The position numbers and the translations under genes were made by a program. Under the pieces are notes generated by a model. The model worked only from the letters and a program-made list of their open reading frames with translations, was not told where the DNA came from and did not search any database. Below are positions 52,576 through 61,886 of a stretch of 64,000 nt of DNA, in pieces. This DNA is from Flavobacterium limi (GTDB lineage Bacteria; Bacteroidota; Bacteroidia; Flavobacteriales; Flavobacteriaceae): NCBI RefSeq assembly GCF_010645075.1, contig NZ_JAADZV010000010.1, positions 62,001 through 126,000 on the forward strand, in the 5' to 3' direction. Every line of letters begins with the position of its first letter. Within the stretch, counting starts at the first letter, position 1.

Positions 52576-52609
52576 TTGGTGTAATTTAATTACAAAATTA
52601 ATAGGTTTG
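52576..52609 (+). promoter_or_regulatory. csaA promoter
   Basis: TTG 52576-52578, 23-nt spacer, TAGGTTTG 52602-52609. Transcript start near 52615 leaves a leader of about 20 nt to ATG 52636. Confidence 0.6.
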
Positions 52610-52635
52610 CAAAAAAAACGTTGATAGTAAGCAAA

Positions 52636-52971
52636 ATGGATTTAACCTGGAACGAATTTGAAAGAACAGATATACGTGTTGGAACCATAATTGATATTAA
52701 TGATTTTCCAGAAGCGAGAAAACCGGCTTATCAGCTTACGATTGATTTTGGTTCCGAAATTGGTGTCCGAAAATCATCGGCACAAATTACAAAACGGTAT
52801 CAAAAACAAGATTTACTTAATCGTCAAATTGTAGCTGTTGTAAATTTTCCTAAAAAACAAATCGGGAAATTTATGAGCGAATGTCTTGTATTAGGTGCTG
52901 TAGGAGAGGAGGGAGATGTAATTTTATTAGCTCCTGATTTTAAAATAGAAAATGGTCTTCGAATAGGATAA
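52636..52971 (+). CDS. csaA: CsaA-like tRNA-binding-domain protein
   Basis: Start ATG 52636 (MDLTWNEFERTDIRVGTIID). A frame from TTG 52621 would only add five residues. The 111-residue protein is a single EMAP-II/CsaA OB-fold: DIRVGTIIDINDFPEARKPA (about residues 12-31), QLTIDFGSEIGVRKSSAQIT, and AVVNFPKKQIGKFMSECLVL (about 76-95). CsaA acts as a small tRNA-binding protein and has been described as a secretion chaperone in Bacillus. It is a dimer in known structures. It has its own promoter and no cotranscribed partner. Confidence 0.9.
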   Translation: MDLTWNEFERTDIRVGTIIDINDFPEARKPAYQLTIDFGSEIGVRKSSAQITKRYQKQDLLNRQIVAVVNFPKKQIGKFMSECLVLGAVGEEGDVILLAPDFKIENGLRIG

Positions 52972-53017
52972 TAGTTTTCAGCCGCAGTATGTAAACTGAA
53001 ACTGAAAACTCTTAAAG

Positions 53018-53563
53018 TTATTTTATTTGATTTATCAACTTTTGCAAAATCAACTGTCCTTCTTCCCAATATTTCAGATCAGAATCAGAGTTGATGTGTC
53101 CTTGCCGACCAACATTTACAAAATCACTTCCCCATTTTTCAGCAAAAAACTTTTTCCTATCGAAAGAGGCATAAGGGTCATTTTCACTTGCAATTACAAT
53201 TGAAGGGAATGGCAATTGATAAAGAGGCATTGGTGAAAAATTTCGAATAACATCTGGAGTATGCTCCGGCGAATCAACATCAGCGGGAGCAACTAATAAG
53301 GCACCGATTATATTTTTGTTAGAATTGGTTTCTGCCCAATGTAAAACCAAAGAAACAGCGAGACTATGAGCAACTAAAATCGTTGGATTTTCAAGTTTTG
53401 AAACTTCTTCGTTTAAACGTGCAATCCAATCTTCCCGAACTGGCTCATCCCAGTTGTCCTGTATTAAGCGAATTGAATTTTTGAATTTTTCATGCCAAAA
53501 GGTTTGCCAGTGTTTGTCGCCTGAATTTCCAAGTCCGGGTAAAATTAATAGTTGTGTTTCCAT
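53018..53563 (-). CDS. RBBP9/YdeN-family serine hydrolase
   Basis: The 181-residue protein has the compact RBBP9 fold: LLILPGLGNSGDKHWQTFWH at the start, nucleophile elbow LVAHSLAVSLVLHWA (Ser about residue 67), VIASENDPYASFDR (Asp about 127) and VGRQGHINSDSDL (His about 155). It is a cytoplasmic serine hydrolase of unknown substrate. It lies 21 bp after the start region of the esterase gene on the same strand and may share the transcript from bglX. Confidence 0.9.
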   Translation of the reverse strand: METQLLILPGLGNSGDKHWQTFWHEKFKNSIRLIQDNWDEPVREDWIARLNEEVSKLENPTILVAHSLAVSLVLHWAETNSNKNIIGALLVAPADVDSPEHTPDVIRNFSPMPLYQLPFPSIVIASENDPYASFDRKKFFAEKWGSDFVNVGRQGHINSDSDLKYWEEGQLILQKLINQIK

Positions 53564-53584
53564 TGCCGTGGATTTTTTAAATAA

Positions 53585-54415
53585 TTATTTTTTAGGTTGT
53601 TTTTCTTTTATAATGCGATTTACTTCATTTACAAGTAATGGAAACCCGGGTTCAGTCATACCATGACCGTAGCCGTCCAATTCAAAAAGTTTAATTTCTT
53701 TATGTCCTGCAAGTTTCATCATACGTTTCATATAAGCGTTTTCTTCATATCGGCCTAACATTTCGAGCTCTCGGTCTCCTGTTATAAACAAAACAGGCGG
53801 AGCATCGGCACGAACATGAAATAAAGGAGCAAAAGCATCAATTGTAGGCTGTTTTTCCGGAATTCCGTTTTCTCGTCTAATTTCAAAATGTGTAATGCAT
53901 TGACTGCTAAACGGAACTAATCCCGCAATTTTATTCGCATCAATTTTTTCTTTCTGAAGCCATTTTTTATCCAGTCCAGTCATTAATGTCAGATAAGCGC
54001 CTGCAGAGTGTCCTGAAACAAAAATTGAGGAAATATCGCCTCCGTAACCTGCAATGTTATTAAAAGCCCAGGCAATAGCCGCTGCTGCATCTTCAATACA
54101 TTTAGCGGCTTTTACTTTTGGGGATAATCTGTAATTAACCCCAATAATAGCAAAGCCTTTGTTTTTTAATGCTTCAGGGATTTCTTTGCTGCCACCGGTT
54201 AATCCGCCTCCGTGAAACCAGACTATCGTAGCGAAGCCCTTGGTGTTTTTTGGATAATAGATGTCTAAAACACATCTTTCATTAATATAAGAATCAGATT
54301 TATTGGTTGCTGCGTTGTAATATTGAATATTTTCTTTTACCTCATATTCTGACTTTTGAGCGAAAGATGAAAATCCAATAATAAACAAACCAATTAAAAG
54401 CACTATTTTCTTCAT
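53585..54415 (-). CDS. secreted alpha/beta-hydrolase esterase (carbohydrate-esterase-like)
   Basis: Start ATG 54415 (MKKIVLLIGLFIIGFSSFAQ) gives a normal signal peptide; a longer frame to 54445 would overlap the end of bglX. The 276-residue protein has the HSL/BD-FAE-like motifs VWFHGGGLTGGSKE (oxyanion HGGG, about residues 65-78) and FVSGHSAGAYLTLM (Ser about 144), with FELDGYGHGMTEPG carrying the His near 257. It lies 10 bp after bglX, so an ester-cleaving helper for glycan breakdown is suggested. Confidence 0.88.
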   Translation of the reverse strand: MKKIVLLIGLFIIGFSSFAQKSEYEVKENIQYYNAATNKSDSYINERCVLDIYYPKNTKGFATIVWFHGGGLTGGSKEIPEALKNKGFAIIGVNYRLSPKVKAAKCIEDAAAAIAWAFNNIAGYGGDISSIFVSGHSAGAYLTLMTGLDKKWLQKEKIDANKIAGLVPFSSQCITHFEIRRENGIPEKQPTIDAFAPLFHVRADAPPVLFITGDRELEMLGRYEENAYMKRMMKLAGHKEIKLFELDGYGHGMTEPGFPLLVNEVNRIIKEKQPKK

Positions 54416-54425
54416 AATATAATTT

Positions 54426-56690
54426 TTATTCAATTTTAAAATCACCTTCTAAACCATTTTCTGCATGCGAAGCAATCCAGACTTTAAAATTACCCGGTTC
54501 TGTTTTTAGTTCCATTTTATCATTATAAAAAGCAAGGTCTGAAACAAGAATTGAAAAGTTTACCGTTTTAGATTCTTTAGGCTTTAATTCGATTTGTACA
54601 AAATCTTTGAGTTCCCTGACAGGTCTCACAATGCTTCCTGTAATATCACGAACGTATAATTGAACCGTTTCTGTTCCTGTATGGTTCCCTGTATTGGTAA
54701 TAACAGCAGAAACGTTTAATTTTTCGCTGTTATTATTTTTTAGAACTGTTTTTTCGATTTTTAAATTTTCATAGGAGAAAGTGGTATAACTCAATCCAAA
54801 TCCAAAAGGAAACTGAGGTTCATAACCGACATCCAGATAGTGTGAATTATTACCTAAAGAACTTTGCCAGGCTTCAACAGGGATATCCTGAATTGCTACA
54901 AAAGTTTGTGGGTCTGCAGGTCTTCCTGTATTTGGATGATTATAGTAGATAGGGATCTGACCTACTTCTTTTGGCCATGTTACAGGTAGTTTTCCCGATG
55001 GATTTACAATTCCCAATAAAATATCTGAAATTGCAGGACCAGCCATTGTCCCCGGATGCCAGGCCATAATAACAGCATGTGTTTTTGATAAAACAGCTCC
55101 CAAAGTAATTGGCCTTCCCGCCATTACGATTAATACAATTGGTTTTCCTGTTTTTTGTAATTCAGCTATTAATTTTTCCTGTAAACCAGGTAAGTTAATG
55201 TTGGCTCGGGAATGTGCTTCGCCAGAAAGAATCGCTTCTTCACCTCCAAAAAATAAAATAATATCTGATTTTTTAGCTGCTTCTATTGCCGATGCAAATC
55301 CTTCTTCTGATAACGATCGGCTGTGGGAAAGCGCTGAAGCATAAAATACATTATCGTTTCCAAAACTATTTTGTAATGCTTTCAGCGGAGTTTGAGAATC
55401 TTGTTTGTTGCCGTCAAAAATCCATGTTCCCAATTGTTCTCTTGGAGCATCAGCCAATGGGCCAATCACCGCTATTTTTTGATTGGATTTCAAAGGCAAA
55501 ATCTGATTTTCATTTTTTAATAAAACACAGCTTTTACTAGCTGCATTTCTGGCAGTTTGTAAAGCATCAGCGTTTAGTAATGAAAATTTTTCACGGTCTT
55601 TAAAATATGGGTTTTCAAAAACTCCGGCTCTGAATTTTATTCTCAAAATGTTACGTACCATTTCGTCTAATTGCTTTTCAGAAATTTTCTTTTCAGCAAT
55701 CAGTGTTTTTAAATGATTGGCATAAGATAAACTGGTCATTTCCATATCAAGTCCGGCTGATGCAGATTTAAATGCAGCATCTTTTTCATCAGAAGCAAAA
55801 CCGTGAGCAATCATTTCGGTTACTGAATTCCAGTCACTCACAACAAAACCGTCATATTTCCATTCTTCACGTAAAATTTTTTTAAGCAAAAAACTGTTTC
55901 CTGAAGCCGGAATTCCGTTGAGGTCATTAAAAGAACTCATAAAAGTTGCTGCTCCGGATTTTGCTGCAGCTTCAAAAGGTTTTAAATAGATGTTGCGGAG
56001 TAATGATTCTGACATACTCACAGTATTATAATCTCTTCCTCCTTCTGCAGCGCCGTAAGCAGCAAAATGTTTCGCACAGGCTAAGATCTGCCCGGGAACA
56101 GAAGGGTCATTGCCCTGAAATCCATTAATATATGCTGTTCCTAATCTTGATGCCAGCAGGGGATCTTCACCCGGAGATTCTGCTATTCTTCCCCAGCGTG
56201 CATCCCTGGTAATATCAACCATTGGTGCATATGTCCAGTTGATGCATCTTGAATAGGATTCATTAGCTGCAATTTTTGATGTTTTTTCAACTAATTCCAT
56301 GTCCCAAGATGCAGCTAATCCTAACGGAATTGGGAAAATAGTTTTGTAACCGTGAATAACATCCCGGCCAAACAATAGCGGAATGTGAGTTGGGCTTTCT
56401 TCTACTGCAATTTTTTGTATTTGAAGAACAAGATCAGGATCAGTCAGATTTAAAATGGCGCCAACTAATCCCATTCGTACTTCTTTTTTAAGTTCGTCAG
56501 ACAATCCTTTGCTGCGACTGGAAGTTCCTTTTAAGCATGCCTGGCCGATTTTTTGTTCTAAAGTCATGCTTTTTATAACCTTGTCTATCTTTTTTTCAAT
56601 ATTTAAATCTGATTTTTGGCTGTATGATATTGAACTTATCAATAGAAAAAATAATAAACGATAAAATAATCTTGTGGTTAATGTTTTCAA
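54426..56690 (-). CDS. bglX: glycoside hydrolase family 3 beta-glucosidase (BglX-like)
   Basis: I start at a TTG codon (56688-56690), because the first ATG (56744) lies inside a terminator hairpin and the TTG gives a clean signal peptide (KTLTTRLFYRLLFFLLISSI-SYSQ). The 754-residue enzyme has the GH3 N-domain (nucleophile Asp in GFVVSDWNSV, about residue 288), the GH3 C-domain (KIAVIGPLADAPREQLGTWI, about 405) and a fibronectin-III-like end (TETVQLYVRDITGSIVRPVR). It removes terminal beta-glucosyl units in the periplasm. It is followed directly by the esterase gene. Confidence 0.93.
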   Translation of the reverse strand: MKTLTTRLFYRLLFFLLISSISYSQKSDLNIEKKIDKVIKSMTLEQKIGQACLKGTSSRSKGLSDELKKEVRMGLVGAILNLTDPDLVLQIQKIAVEESPTHIPLLFGRDVIHGYKTIFPIPLGLAASWDMELVEKTSKIAANESYSRCINWTYAPMVDITRDARWGRIAESPGEDPLLASRLGTAYINGFQGNDPSVPGQILACAKHFAAYGAAEGGRDYNTVSMSESLLRNIYLKPFEAAAKSGAATFMSSFNDLNGIPASGNSFLLKKILREEWKYDGFVVSDWNSVTEMIAHGFASDEKDAAFKSASAGLDMEMTSLSYANHLKTLIAEKKISEKQLDEMVRNILRIKFRAGVFENPYFKDREKFSLLNADALQTARNAASKSCVLLKNENQILPLKSNQKIAVIGPLADAPREQLGTWIFDGNKQDSQTPLKALQNSFGNDNVFYASALSHSRSLSEEGFASAIEAAKKSDIILFFGGEEAILSGEAHSRANINLPGLQEKLIAELQKTGKPIVLIVMAGRPITLGAVLSKTHAVIMAWHPGTMAGPAISDILLGIVNPSGKLPVTWPKEVGQIPIYYNHPNTGRPADPQTFVAIQDIPVEAWQSSLGNNSHYLDVGYEPQFPFGFGLSYTTFSYENLKIEKTVLKNNNSEKLNVSAVITNTGNHTGTETVQLYVRDITGSIVRPVRELKDFVQIELKPKESKTVNFSILVSDLAFYNDKMELKTEPGNFKVWIASHAENGLEGDFKIE

Positions 56691-56718
56691 GGTTAGTAGT
56701 TTTAAAAACTTAAATATA

Positions 56719-56752
56719 TAAAAAAAGTCCAAAATGCTGAACATATTGGACT
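56719..56752 (-). terminator. terminator between the PUR gene and bglX
   Basis: On the minus strand AGTCCAA / TTGGACT (56746-56752, 56726-56732) forms a 7-bp stem followed by seven T (plus 56719-56726 is A-rich). It lies 30-50 bp upstream of the bglX TTG start, so bglX likely needs its own promoter or readthrough. Confidence 0.75.
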
Positions 56753-56781
56753 CGTACTTTTTTGAAAAGTTATATTATGGA

Positions 56782-57165
56782 CTAAATATCGTCAAAATCA
56801 ATATCTGTAAAACTTGATCTTTGTTCTTCAGCTTTATCAGAACTATATTCTTTTTTAAAATCCTTTTGATGTCTTTCAGATATTACTTCTTCGCCTTTGT
56901 GGTTCAGAACATAAGAAGTCATTTCGTCTAAAATTTCAGCAAAAGAGCTAAAATCTTCCTTGTACAAATAGATTTTGTGTTTTTTAAAATGAAAAGAACC
57001 ATCCTCTTCAGTAAATTTTTTGCTTTCAGTAATCGTGATATAATAATCGTCAGCTTTTGTAGCTCTCACATCAAAGAAATAAGTTCTTCTTCCTGCTCGT
57101 AATACTTTAGAAAAAATCTCTTCTTTTTCTAACATGTCGTTTTCTCTCATAATACGTTCTATCAT
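56782..57165 (-). CDS. PUR-family nucleic-acid-binding protein (DUF3276)
   Basis: Start ATG 57165 (MIERIMRENDMLEKEEIF); a further in-frame TTG at 57186 is unlikely and Met at 57150 is also possible. The 127-residue protein is the bacterial PUR-alpha-like DUF3276 domain: EIFSKVLRAGRRTYFFDVRA (about residues 16-35), ADDYYITITESKKFTEEDGS and HKIYLYKEDFSSFAEILDEM. The tail is rich in acidic and basic residues. PUR domains bind single-stranded purine-rich DNA or RNA. A small conserved Bacteroidota protein of unclear physiology. Confidence 0.92.
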   Translation of the reverse strand: MIERIMRENDMLEKEEIFSKVLRAGRRTYFFDVRATKADDYYITITESKKFTEEDGSFHFKKHKIYLYKEDFSSFAEILDEMTSYVLNHKGEEVISERHQKDFKKEYSSDKAEEQRSSFTDIDFDDI

Positions 57166-57217
57166 TTTGGAATTAATAGTAACCAAAAATCATAAAAAAA
57201 TATCTATTACGCAACAT

Positions 57218-58996
57218 TTAAAGTAATTCTTTTTCCGAAAGTTGTTTTAAATATAATGCTGAATAGTACCCTTCCTGATTTATTAATTGATTATGAGAGC
57301 CTTGTTGTATAATTTTGCCATCTTCAAGAATGATAATTTTATCAGCATTTTTGGCTGATGAAACGCGATGGCTGACAATTATAGTTGTTTTGTCTAGACA
57401 AATTTCAAATAAATTATTCAAAATTGTTTCTTCGGTTTCCGTGTCAACAGCCGACAGACAATCATCAAAAAGTAAAATAGCAGGATTTTTAATAATCGCT
57501 CTTGCAATAGATACACGCTGTTTTTGTCCACCTGAAAGTGTGATTCCTCTTTCACCTAAAATAGTATCATATTGTTTATTGAATGCGATGATATTATCAT
57601 GGACTACAGCACTTTTGGCAGCTGCAATCACTTCGTCATCTGTTGCATTCTGATTACCGAATTTGATATTGTTTTTAATGGTGTCGGAAAACAAAAAAGC
57701 ATCCTGAGGTACAATTCCGATGTTGTTTCTAAGGTCATTTAAGTTTAAAGTGCTGATTTCATTTTCATCAATTGTAATTTTTCCTTCGGTAACATCGTAT
57801 AAACGTGAAATTAAAGATAATATAGTTGATTTTCCTGATCCTGTTTTTCCTAAAATAGCCAGCGTTTCACCTTTTTTGACAGTGAAAGTGACATTTTTTA
57901 AAGCTTCAATATTGGTGTCCTCATAAGTAAAACTTACATTTTCAAAAGCAATTGAACCCTGAATATCGGATGAATTGAGGTTGGTATTTTTGATCTCAGG
58001 TTCAATTTTTAAAAATTCATTTAAACGTTTTTGAGAAGCTTCGGCCTCCTGAACCATTGATGAAACCCAGCCTAAGGAAGCAACAGGCCAGGTAAGCATA
58101 TTGACGTATAAAATAAATTCGGCAATGGTTCCGATATTTGGGATGCTTCCGTTGATATACATAACGCCTCCAAAATAGATTACAACCAGATTACTGATTC
58201 CGATAAGGGCAATCATCAAAGGGCCAAACAGCGATTGAACTCTCGCCAGGCTTAAACTTTTGCTTTTGCTTTCGTCAGACAAGGCAATCATGTTGTTCTG
58301 GTGCTGATTTTCCAACGAATAAGCCTTGATAACTCTGATTCCTGAAAATATTTCCTGGGTAAAACTGGAAACTTTCGATAGGTATTGTTGGAAGGTAGTA
58401 CTGCGTTTATTGATTTCAGAACTCAGCTTAAAAATACAATACGACAAAACAGGCAAGGGTAACAGTGTATACAAGGTTAATAGCGGAGAAACATTATACA
58501 TATATATGATAACGATTGCAAAACGTATAAATGTATTGATCGTGTACATTACTGCAGGGCCAACATACATACGTACCTTTGAAACATCTTCACTAATACG
58601 GTTCATTAAATCTCCTGTTCGGTTTTGTTTGTAGAAATTCTGGGAAAGATTCTGATATTGACTAAAAACCTCATTTTTTAAATCAAATTCAATATGACGC
58701 GACATTACAATCAAAGTCTGCCGCATTAAAAAGGTTAAAAATCCGGCAATAATTGCACTGCCTATGATTAACAGTACGTTATGAACTAAGTCCTGTTTGT
58801 AATATCCAACAATTATCGAAGACTTTTGATCTGCATCAGATAATTTTAAAAATTTTTCAATAGTATCAAAAGACTGGCTTACCAGTTTCGGAGTAAATAA
58901 GAAAAATATTTGTGCGATTATGGTGATTAAAATTCCAAAAGAAAAACTGTATTTGTACTTAATGAAATATTTGTTTAAATAGCTTAATTCTTTCAT
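57218..58996 (-). CDS. ABC transporter, fused permease-ATPase (MsbA/multidrug type)
   Basis: This 592-residue half-transporter has a six-helix ABC transmembrane domain (about residues 15-320) and a C-terminal ATPase with Walker A ILGKTGSGKSTILSL (about residue 386), signature ITLSGGQKQRVSIARAI (about 488), Walker B ILLFDDCLSAVDTE and switch-His SHRVSSAKNADKI. It should function as a homodimer exporting lipids or drugs. It is 32 bp upstream of the PUR gene, which might share its transcript. No partner half is adjacent. Confidence 0.93.
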   Translation of the reverse strand: MKELSYLNKYFIKYKYSFSFGILITIIAQIFFLFTPKLVSQSFDTIEKFLKLSDADQKSSIIVGYYKQDLVHNVLLIIGSAIIAGFLTFLMRQTLIVMSRHIEFDLKNEVFSQYQNLSQNFYKQNRTGDLMNRISEDVSKVRMYVGPAVMYTINTFIRFAIVIIYMYNVSPLLTLYTLLPLPVLSYCIFKLSSEINKRSTTFQQYLSKVSSFTQEIFSGIRVIKAYSLENQHQNNMIALSDESKSKSLSLARVQSLFGPLMIALIGISNLVVIYFGGVMYINGSIPNIGTIAEFILYVNMLTWPVASLGWVSSMVQEAEASQKRLNEFLKIEPEIKNTNLNSSDIQGSIAFENVSFTYEDTNIEALKNVTFTVKKGETLAILGKTGSGKSTILSLISRLYDVTEGKITIDENEISTLNLNDLRNNIGIVPQDAFLFSDTIKNNIKFGNQNATDDEVIAAAKSAVVHDNIIAFNKQYDTILGERGITLSGGQKQRVSIARAIIKNPAILLFDDCLSAVDTETEETILNNLFEICLDKTTIIVSHRVSSAKNADKIIILEDGKIIQQGSHNQLINQEGYYSALYLKQLSEKELL

Positions 58997-59142
58997 TTTT
59001 TTAAGAAATGTAATGTTGAATTGATTTAAAATTTTGAATTATTATAAATTAAAAGCACAATAATTTACACTTTAATCAAAACAATTATATTGTAATATTA
59101 TTAATTTAAAGTTTAAAAATTAGCACATGTGTATTTTTTATG

Positions 59143-59150
59143 TATGTTTG
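59143..59150 (+). promoter_or_regulatory. -7 element of the leucine dehydrogenase gene
   Basis: TATGTTTG fits TAnnTTTG, giving a leader of about 43 nt. No TTG at the usual spacing. Confidence 0.45.
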
Positions 59151-59199
59151 AGTTGTCTTTTTGACGAATTCATAATTTTAACTAAATAACATTAGCGCT

Positions 59200-60306
59200 A
59201 TGGATGCAACTTTCGCAACTGGAAAGGAACTTCAAAAAATGGATCCTGTTTTTGGTCAGTTATCTTTTAACGATCACGAACAAATTGTATTTTGCAATGA
59301 CAAAGATACAGGTTTAAAAGCAATTATTGGTATTCATAATTCTGTTATGGGACCAGCTTTAGGAGGTACAAGAATGTGGAATTATGCTACTGAATGGGAA
59401 GCTTTAAACGATGTTTTGCGTCTTTCAAGAGGTATGACTTATAAATCTGCCATTACCGGACTTAATATTGGTGGTGGAAAAGCAGTAATTATTGGTGATG
59501 CTAAAACGCAAAAGACGCCTGAACTGATGCGTAAGTTTGGGGAATTCGTTCATTCGCTAAGCGGAAGATATATTACAGCTGAAGATGTTGGAATGGAAAC
59601 AAAAGACATGGACACTGTCAGAGATGTTACGCCTTATGTTACCGGAATCTCTGAAGAAAGAGGCGGATCCGGAAATCCTTCGCCTGTTACAGCTTACGGG
59701 GTTTATTTGGGAATGAAAGCGGCAGCTAAAAGTCAGTTTGGCTCTGATGTTTTAGACGGTAAAAAGGTTTTAGTTCAGGGAATCGGACACGTGGGAGAAA
59801 CTTTGGTTGAATATTTAACGAAAGAAGGCGCATTGGTTACGATTACTGATATCAACGAAGAGAAATTATATCAGGTTGCTCAAAAATATAACGCATCTAT
59901 TTATACAGGAGAAGATTTGTATACTGCAGATGTTGACATTTATGCGCCATGTGCAATGGGAGCAACAATCAATGATGCTACGATAGAAAAAATTAAGGCA
60001 AAAGTGATTGCGGGTGCCGCTAACAATCAATTAGCAGATGAAAACATTCACGGGGCAAGATTGCAGGAAAGAGGGATTTTATATGCTCCGGATTTCTTAA
60101 TCAATGCTGGTGGAATCATCAACGTTTATGCAGAATTAGCACATTATGGAAAAGCTGAGATCATGAGCAAGACCGAAAATATCTATAATACAACTTTAGA
60201 AATTATCGATTTTGCAGTCAAAAATGGCTTAACTACACATAAAGCAGCACTTACAATTGCTCAGAATCGTATCGATCAGAGAAAAATCGAAAACAGTAAA
60301 AAATAA
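59200..60306 (+). CDS. leucine/branched-chain amino acid dehydrogenase
   Basis: The 368-residue cytoplasmic enzyme reversibly deaminates leucine, valine or isoleucine with NAD. The catalytic segment LGGTRMWNYATEWEALNDVL holds the substrate site, and SAITGLNIGGGKAVIIGD carries the catalytic Lys (about residue 90). The C-terminal Rossmann motif is VLVQGIGHVGETLVEYLTK (about 190-208), typical of the Glu/Leu/Phe/Val dehydrogenase family. Length matches leucine dehydrogenase. A strong terminator follows. Product ammonia and keto acids link it to the gltBD assimilation route. Confidence 0.93.
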   Translation: MDATFATGKELQKMDPVFGQLSFNDHEQIVFCNDKDTGLKAIIGIHNSVMGPALGGTRMWNYATEWEALNDVLRLSRGMTYKSAITGLNIGGGKAVIIGDAKTQKTPELMRKFGEFVHSLSGRYITAEDVGMETKDMDTVRDVTPYVTGISEERGGSGNPSPVTAYGVYLGMKAAAKSQFGSDVLDGKKVLVQGIGHVGETLVEYLTKEGALVTITDINEEKLYQVAQKYNASIYTGEDLYTADVDIYAPCAMGATINDATIEKIKAKVIAGAANNQLADENIHGARLQERGILYAPDFLINAGGIINVYAELAHYGKAEIMSKTENIYNTTLEIIDFAVKNGLTTHKAALTIAQNRIDQRKIENSKK

Positions 60307-60334
60307 TTTAAAAACAATAGTTTTTAATCCTCTG

Positions 60335-60391
60335 TCTCAGTTTTAGTTTCAGTTTTTTTGCAGCTGTAACTAAAAACTGAGATTTTTTTAT
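60335..60391 (+). terminator. terminator after leucine dehydrogenase
   Basis: CTCAGTTTTAGTT / AACTAAAAACTGAG (60336-60348, 60368-60381) pairs over about 13 bp with one bulged A and is followed by ATTTTTTTA. Confidence 0.85.
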
Positions 60392-60458
60392 ATTGAAACG
60401 GAATTGATTTTACGTGACTTTTTATCGGATTAAATTTTAATATAATCTCTTTAATTCT

Positions 60459-60466
60459 TATTTTTG
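60459..60466 (+). promoter_or_regulatory. nusB -7 element
   Basis: TATTTTTG fits TAnnTTTG, 29 nt upstream of the GTG start. Confidence 0.5.
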
Positions 60467-60494
60467 CAGACTAATTTTTAAAAGTTCTTACAAG

Positions 60495-61439
60495 GTGGTA
60501 AATAGAAGACACTTACGCGTTAAAGTCATGCAATCCATTTATGCAATGCATCAAAGCGGTTCTGATAATCTGGAAAAAGAAGAAAAATTTCTTTTTTACA
60601 GTATCGATAATATTCAGGATTTATATCTTATAATGCTTTCTTCATTGATTGAAATTTGCAAAAAAGAAGCTGTTTTTTTACATCTTTCAAGCAAAAAACA
60701 TCTTGCAACTGCTGCAGAACGTAATCCGAACGAAAAATTTATCAAAAACAAAATTTTTCAGCTTCTTGCCGAAAGCAATTCACTCAGTATTGCCTTAGAA
60801 AATCGTAAAATCAATAACTGGTCTTTAAACGACGATTATATCATTTTGCTTTTGAATGATATTAAAGCCAGTGATTTGTATGCAAAATACATGAACAATA
60901 ATGTGAATACATTTGAGGAAGACAGGCAGTTTGTAATTGATTTGTTTGAAAATGTTATTGTTCCGAATGAAAAGCTCTATGAATATCTGGAAGACGATAA
61001 ATTGACTTGGGTTGATGATATTCCGGTTGTAAATACACATATCGTAAAGCAGTTAAAAGCAATAAAAACAGAAGATCCGGACGATTTCAGAGTTCCGAAA
61101 TTGTATAAAGATGTTGAAGATAGGGATTTTGCAAAAGATTTGTTCAGACGTACAGTTTTAAATGAAAAAGTTTTAGCAAAAGAGTACGATGATAAAACGC
61201 CAAACTGGGACAGCGAAAGAATTGCAGAAATCGACACAATTATCCTTAAAATGGCAATTTGCGAGTTCTTGAAATTTCCTTCAATTCCGGTAAAAGTAAC
61301 GCTGAACGAATATTTAGAAATTGCAAAAGAATATTCCACACCAAAAAGCAGTATTTTTATCAACGGAATTTTAGATAACCTTGTAAAAGAACTTACCGCT
61401 AATAAAAAGATGATTAAGGTTGGGAGAGGGTTGATGTAA
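60495..61439 (+). CDS. nusB: transcription antitermination factor NusB, long Bacteroidota form
   Basis: I start at GTG 60495 (MVNRRHLRVKVMQSIYAMHQ), which gives the conserved NRRHLRVKVMQSIYA opening directly; no upstream ATG is in frame. The 314-residue protein has a long N-terminal part (about 1-190) and the NusB fold at the C-terminus (WDSERIAEIDTIILKMAICE, KVTLNEYLEIAKEYSTPKSS, FINGILDNL). NusB with NusE binds boxA in rRNA transcripts to prevent termination. E. coli NusB is about 140 residues, so this is the long Bacteroidota type. yajC follows 77 bp downstream. Confidence 0.92.
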   Translation: MVNRRHLRVKVMQSIYAMHQSGSDNLEKEEKFLFYSIDNIQDLYLIMLSSLIEICKKEAVFLHLSSKKHLATAAERNPNEKFIKNKIFQLLAESNSLSIALENRKINNWSLNDDYIILLLNDIKASDLYAKYMNNNVNTFEEDRQFVIDLFENVIVPNEKLYEYLEDDKLTWVDDIPVVNTHIVKQLKAIKTEDPDDFRVPKLYKDVEDRDFAKDLFRRTVLNEKVLAKEYDDKTPNWDSERIAEIDTIILKMAICEFLKFPSIPVKVTLNEYLEIAKEYSTPKSSIFINGILDNLVKELTANKKMIKVGRGLM

Positions 61440-61516
61440 TTTTAACAAATTCCAAAAAATCAATAACAATTCCAAAAAGAATATTTTAAATATAAATCAA
61501 AAACAGAATTTAAATT

Positions 61517-61795
61517 ATGGGACAATTAACTCAATTTGCGCCATTTCTATTAATGTTTGTGGTAATCTATTTCTTTATGATCAGACCACAACAAAAAAGA
61601 GCAAAAAACGAAAAAGAATTTGAAAACAGCCTGAAAGTAGGTGACAAAATAGTAACAAAAAGTGGTTTTCACGGTAAAATTGCTGAGCTTGCAGAAACTA
61701 CTGTTGTAATCGAAACTATGTCTGGAAAATTAAAATTAGAGCGTTCTGCAATTTCTATGGAAATGAGCGTTGCTTTGAATGCTAAGAAAGCTTAA
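61517..61795 (+). CDS. yajC: preprotein translocase subunit YajC
   Basis: This 92-residue membrane protein has one N-terminal helix (LTQFAPFLLMFVVIYFFMIR, about residues 3-22), the RPQQKRAKNEKEF motif at the cytoplasmic side and a beta domain (VGDKIVTKSGFHGKIAELAE). It associates with SecDF and assists export. Length matches the family. nusB is upstream and pepT is convergent downstream; secD/secF are not nearby. A bidirectional hairpin at 61821 separates it from pepT. Confidence 0.95.
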   Translation: MGQLTQFAPFLLMFVVIYFFMIRPQQKRAKNEKEFENSLKVGDKIVTKSGFHGKIAELAETTVVIETMSGKLKLERSAISMEMSVALNAKKA

Positions 61796-61820
61796 TTTTT
61801 TTAGAAATTCCAATAAAATA

Positions 61821-61870
61821 AGAAATCCCAAATTCCAATTTTAAAACTGGAGTTTGGGATTTTCTTTTTT
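61821..61870. terminator. bidirectional terminator between yajC and pepT
   Basis: AAATCCCAAATTCCA / TGGAGTTTGGGATTT (61823-61837, 61848-61862) pairs with one mismatch. The plus strand continues with TCTTTTTT. On the minus strand a T-rich TCTTATTTTATT follows. It serves convergent genes. Confidence 0.8.
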
Positions 61871-61886
61871 ATAATTGTAAGCAATT

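Noticed and set aside
57315..57653. Plus-strand open frame of 112 codons inside the ABC transporter gene
   Set aside because: It lies opposite the ATPase domain coding sequence and looks like a shadow.
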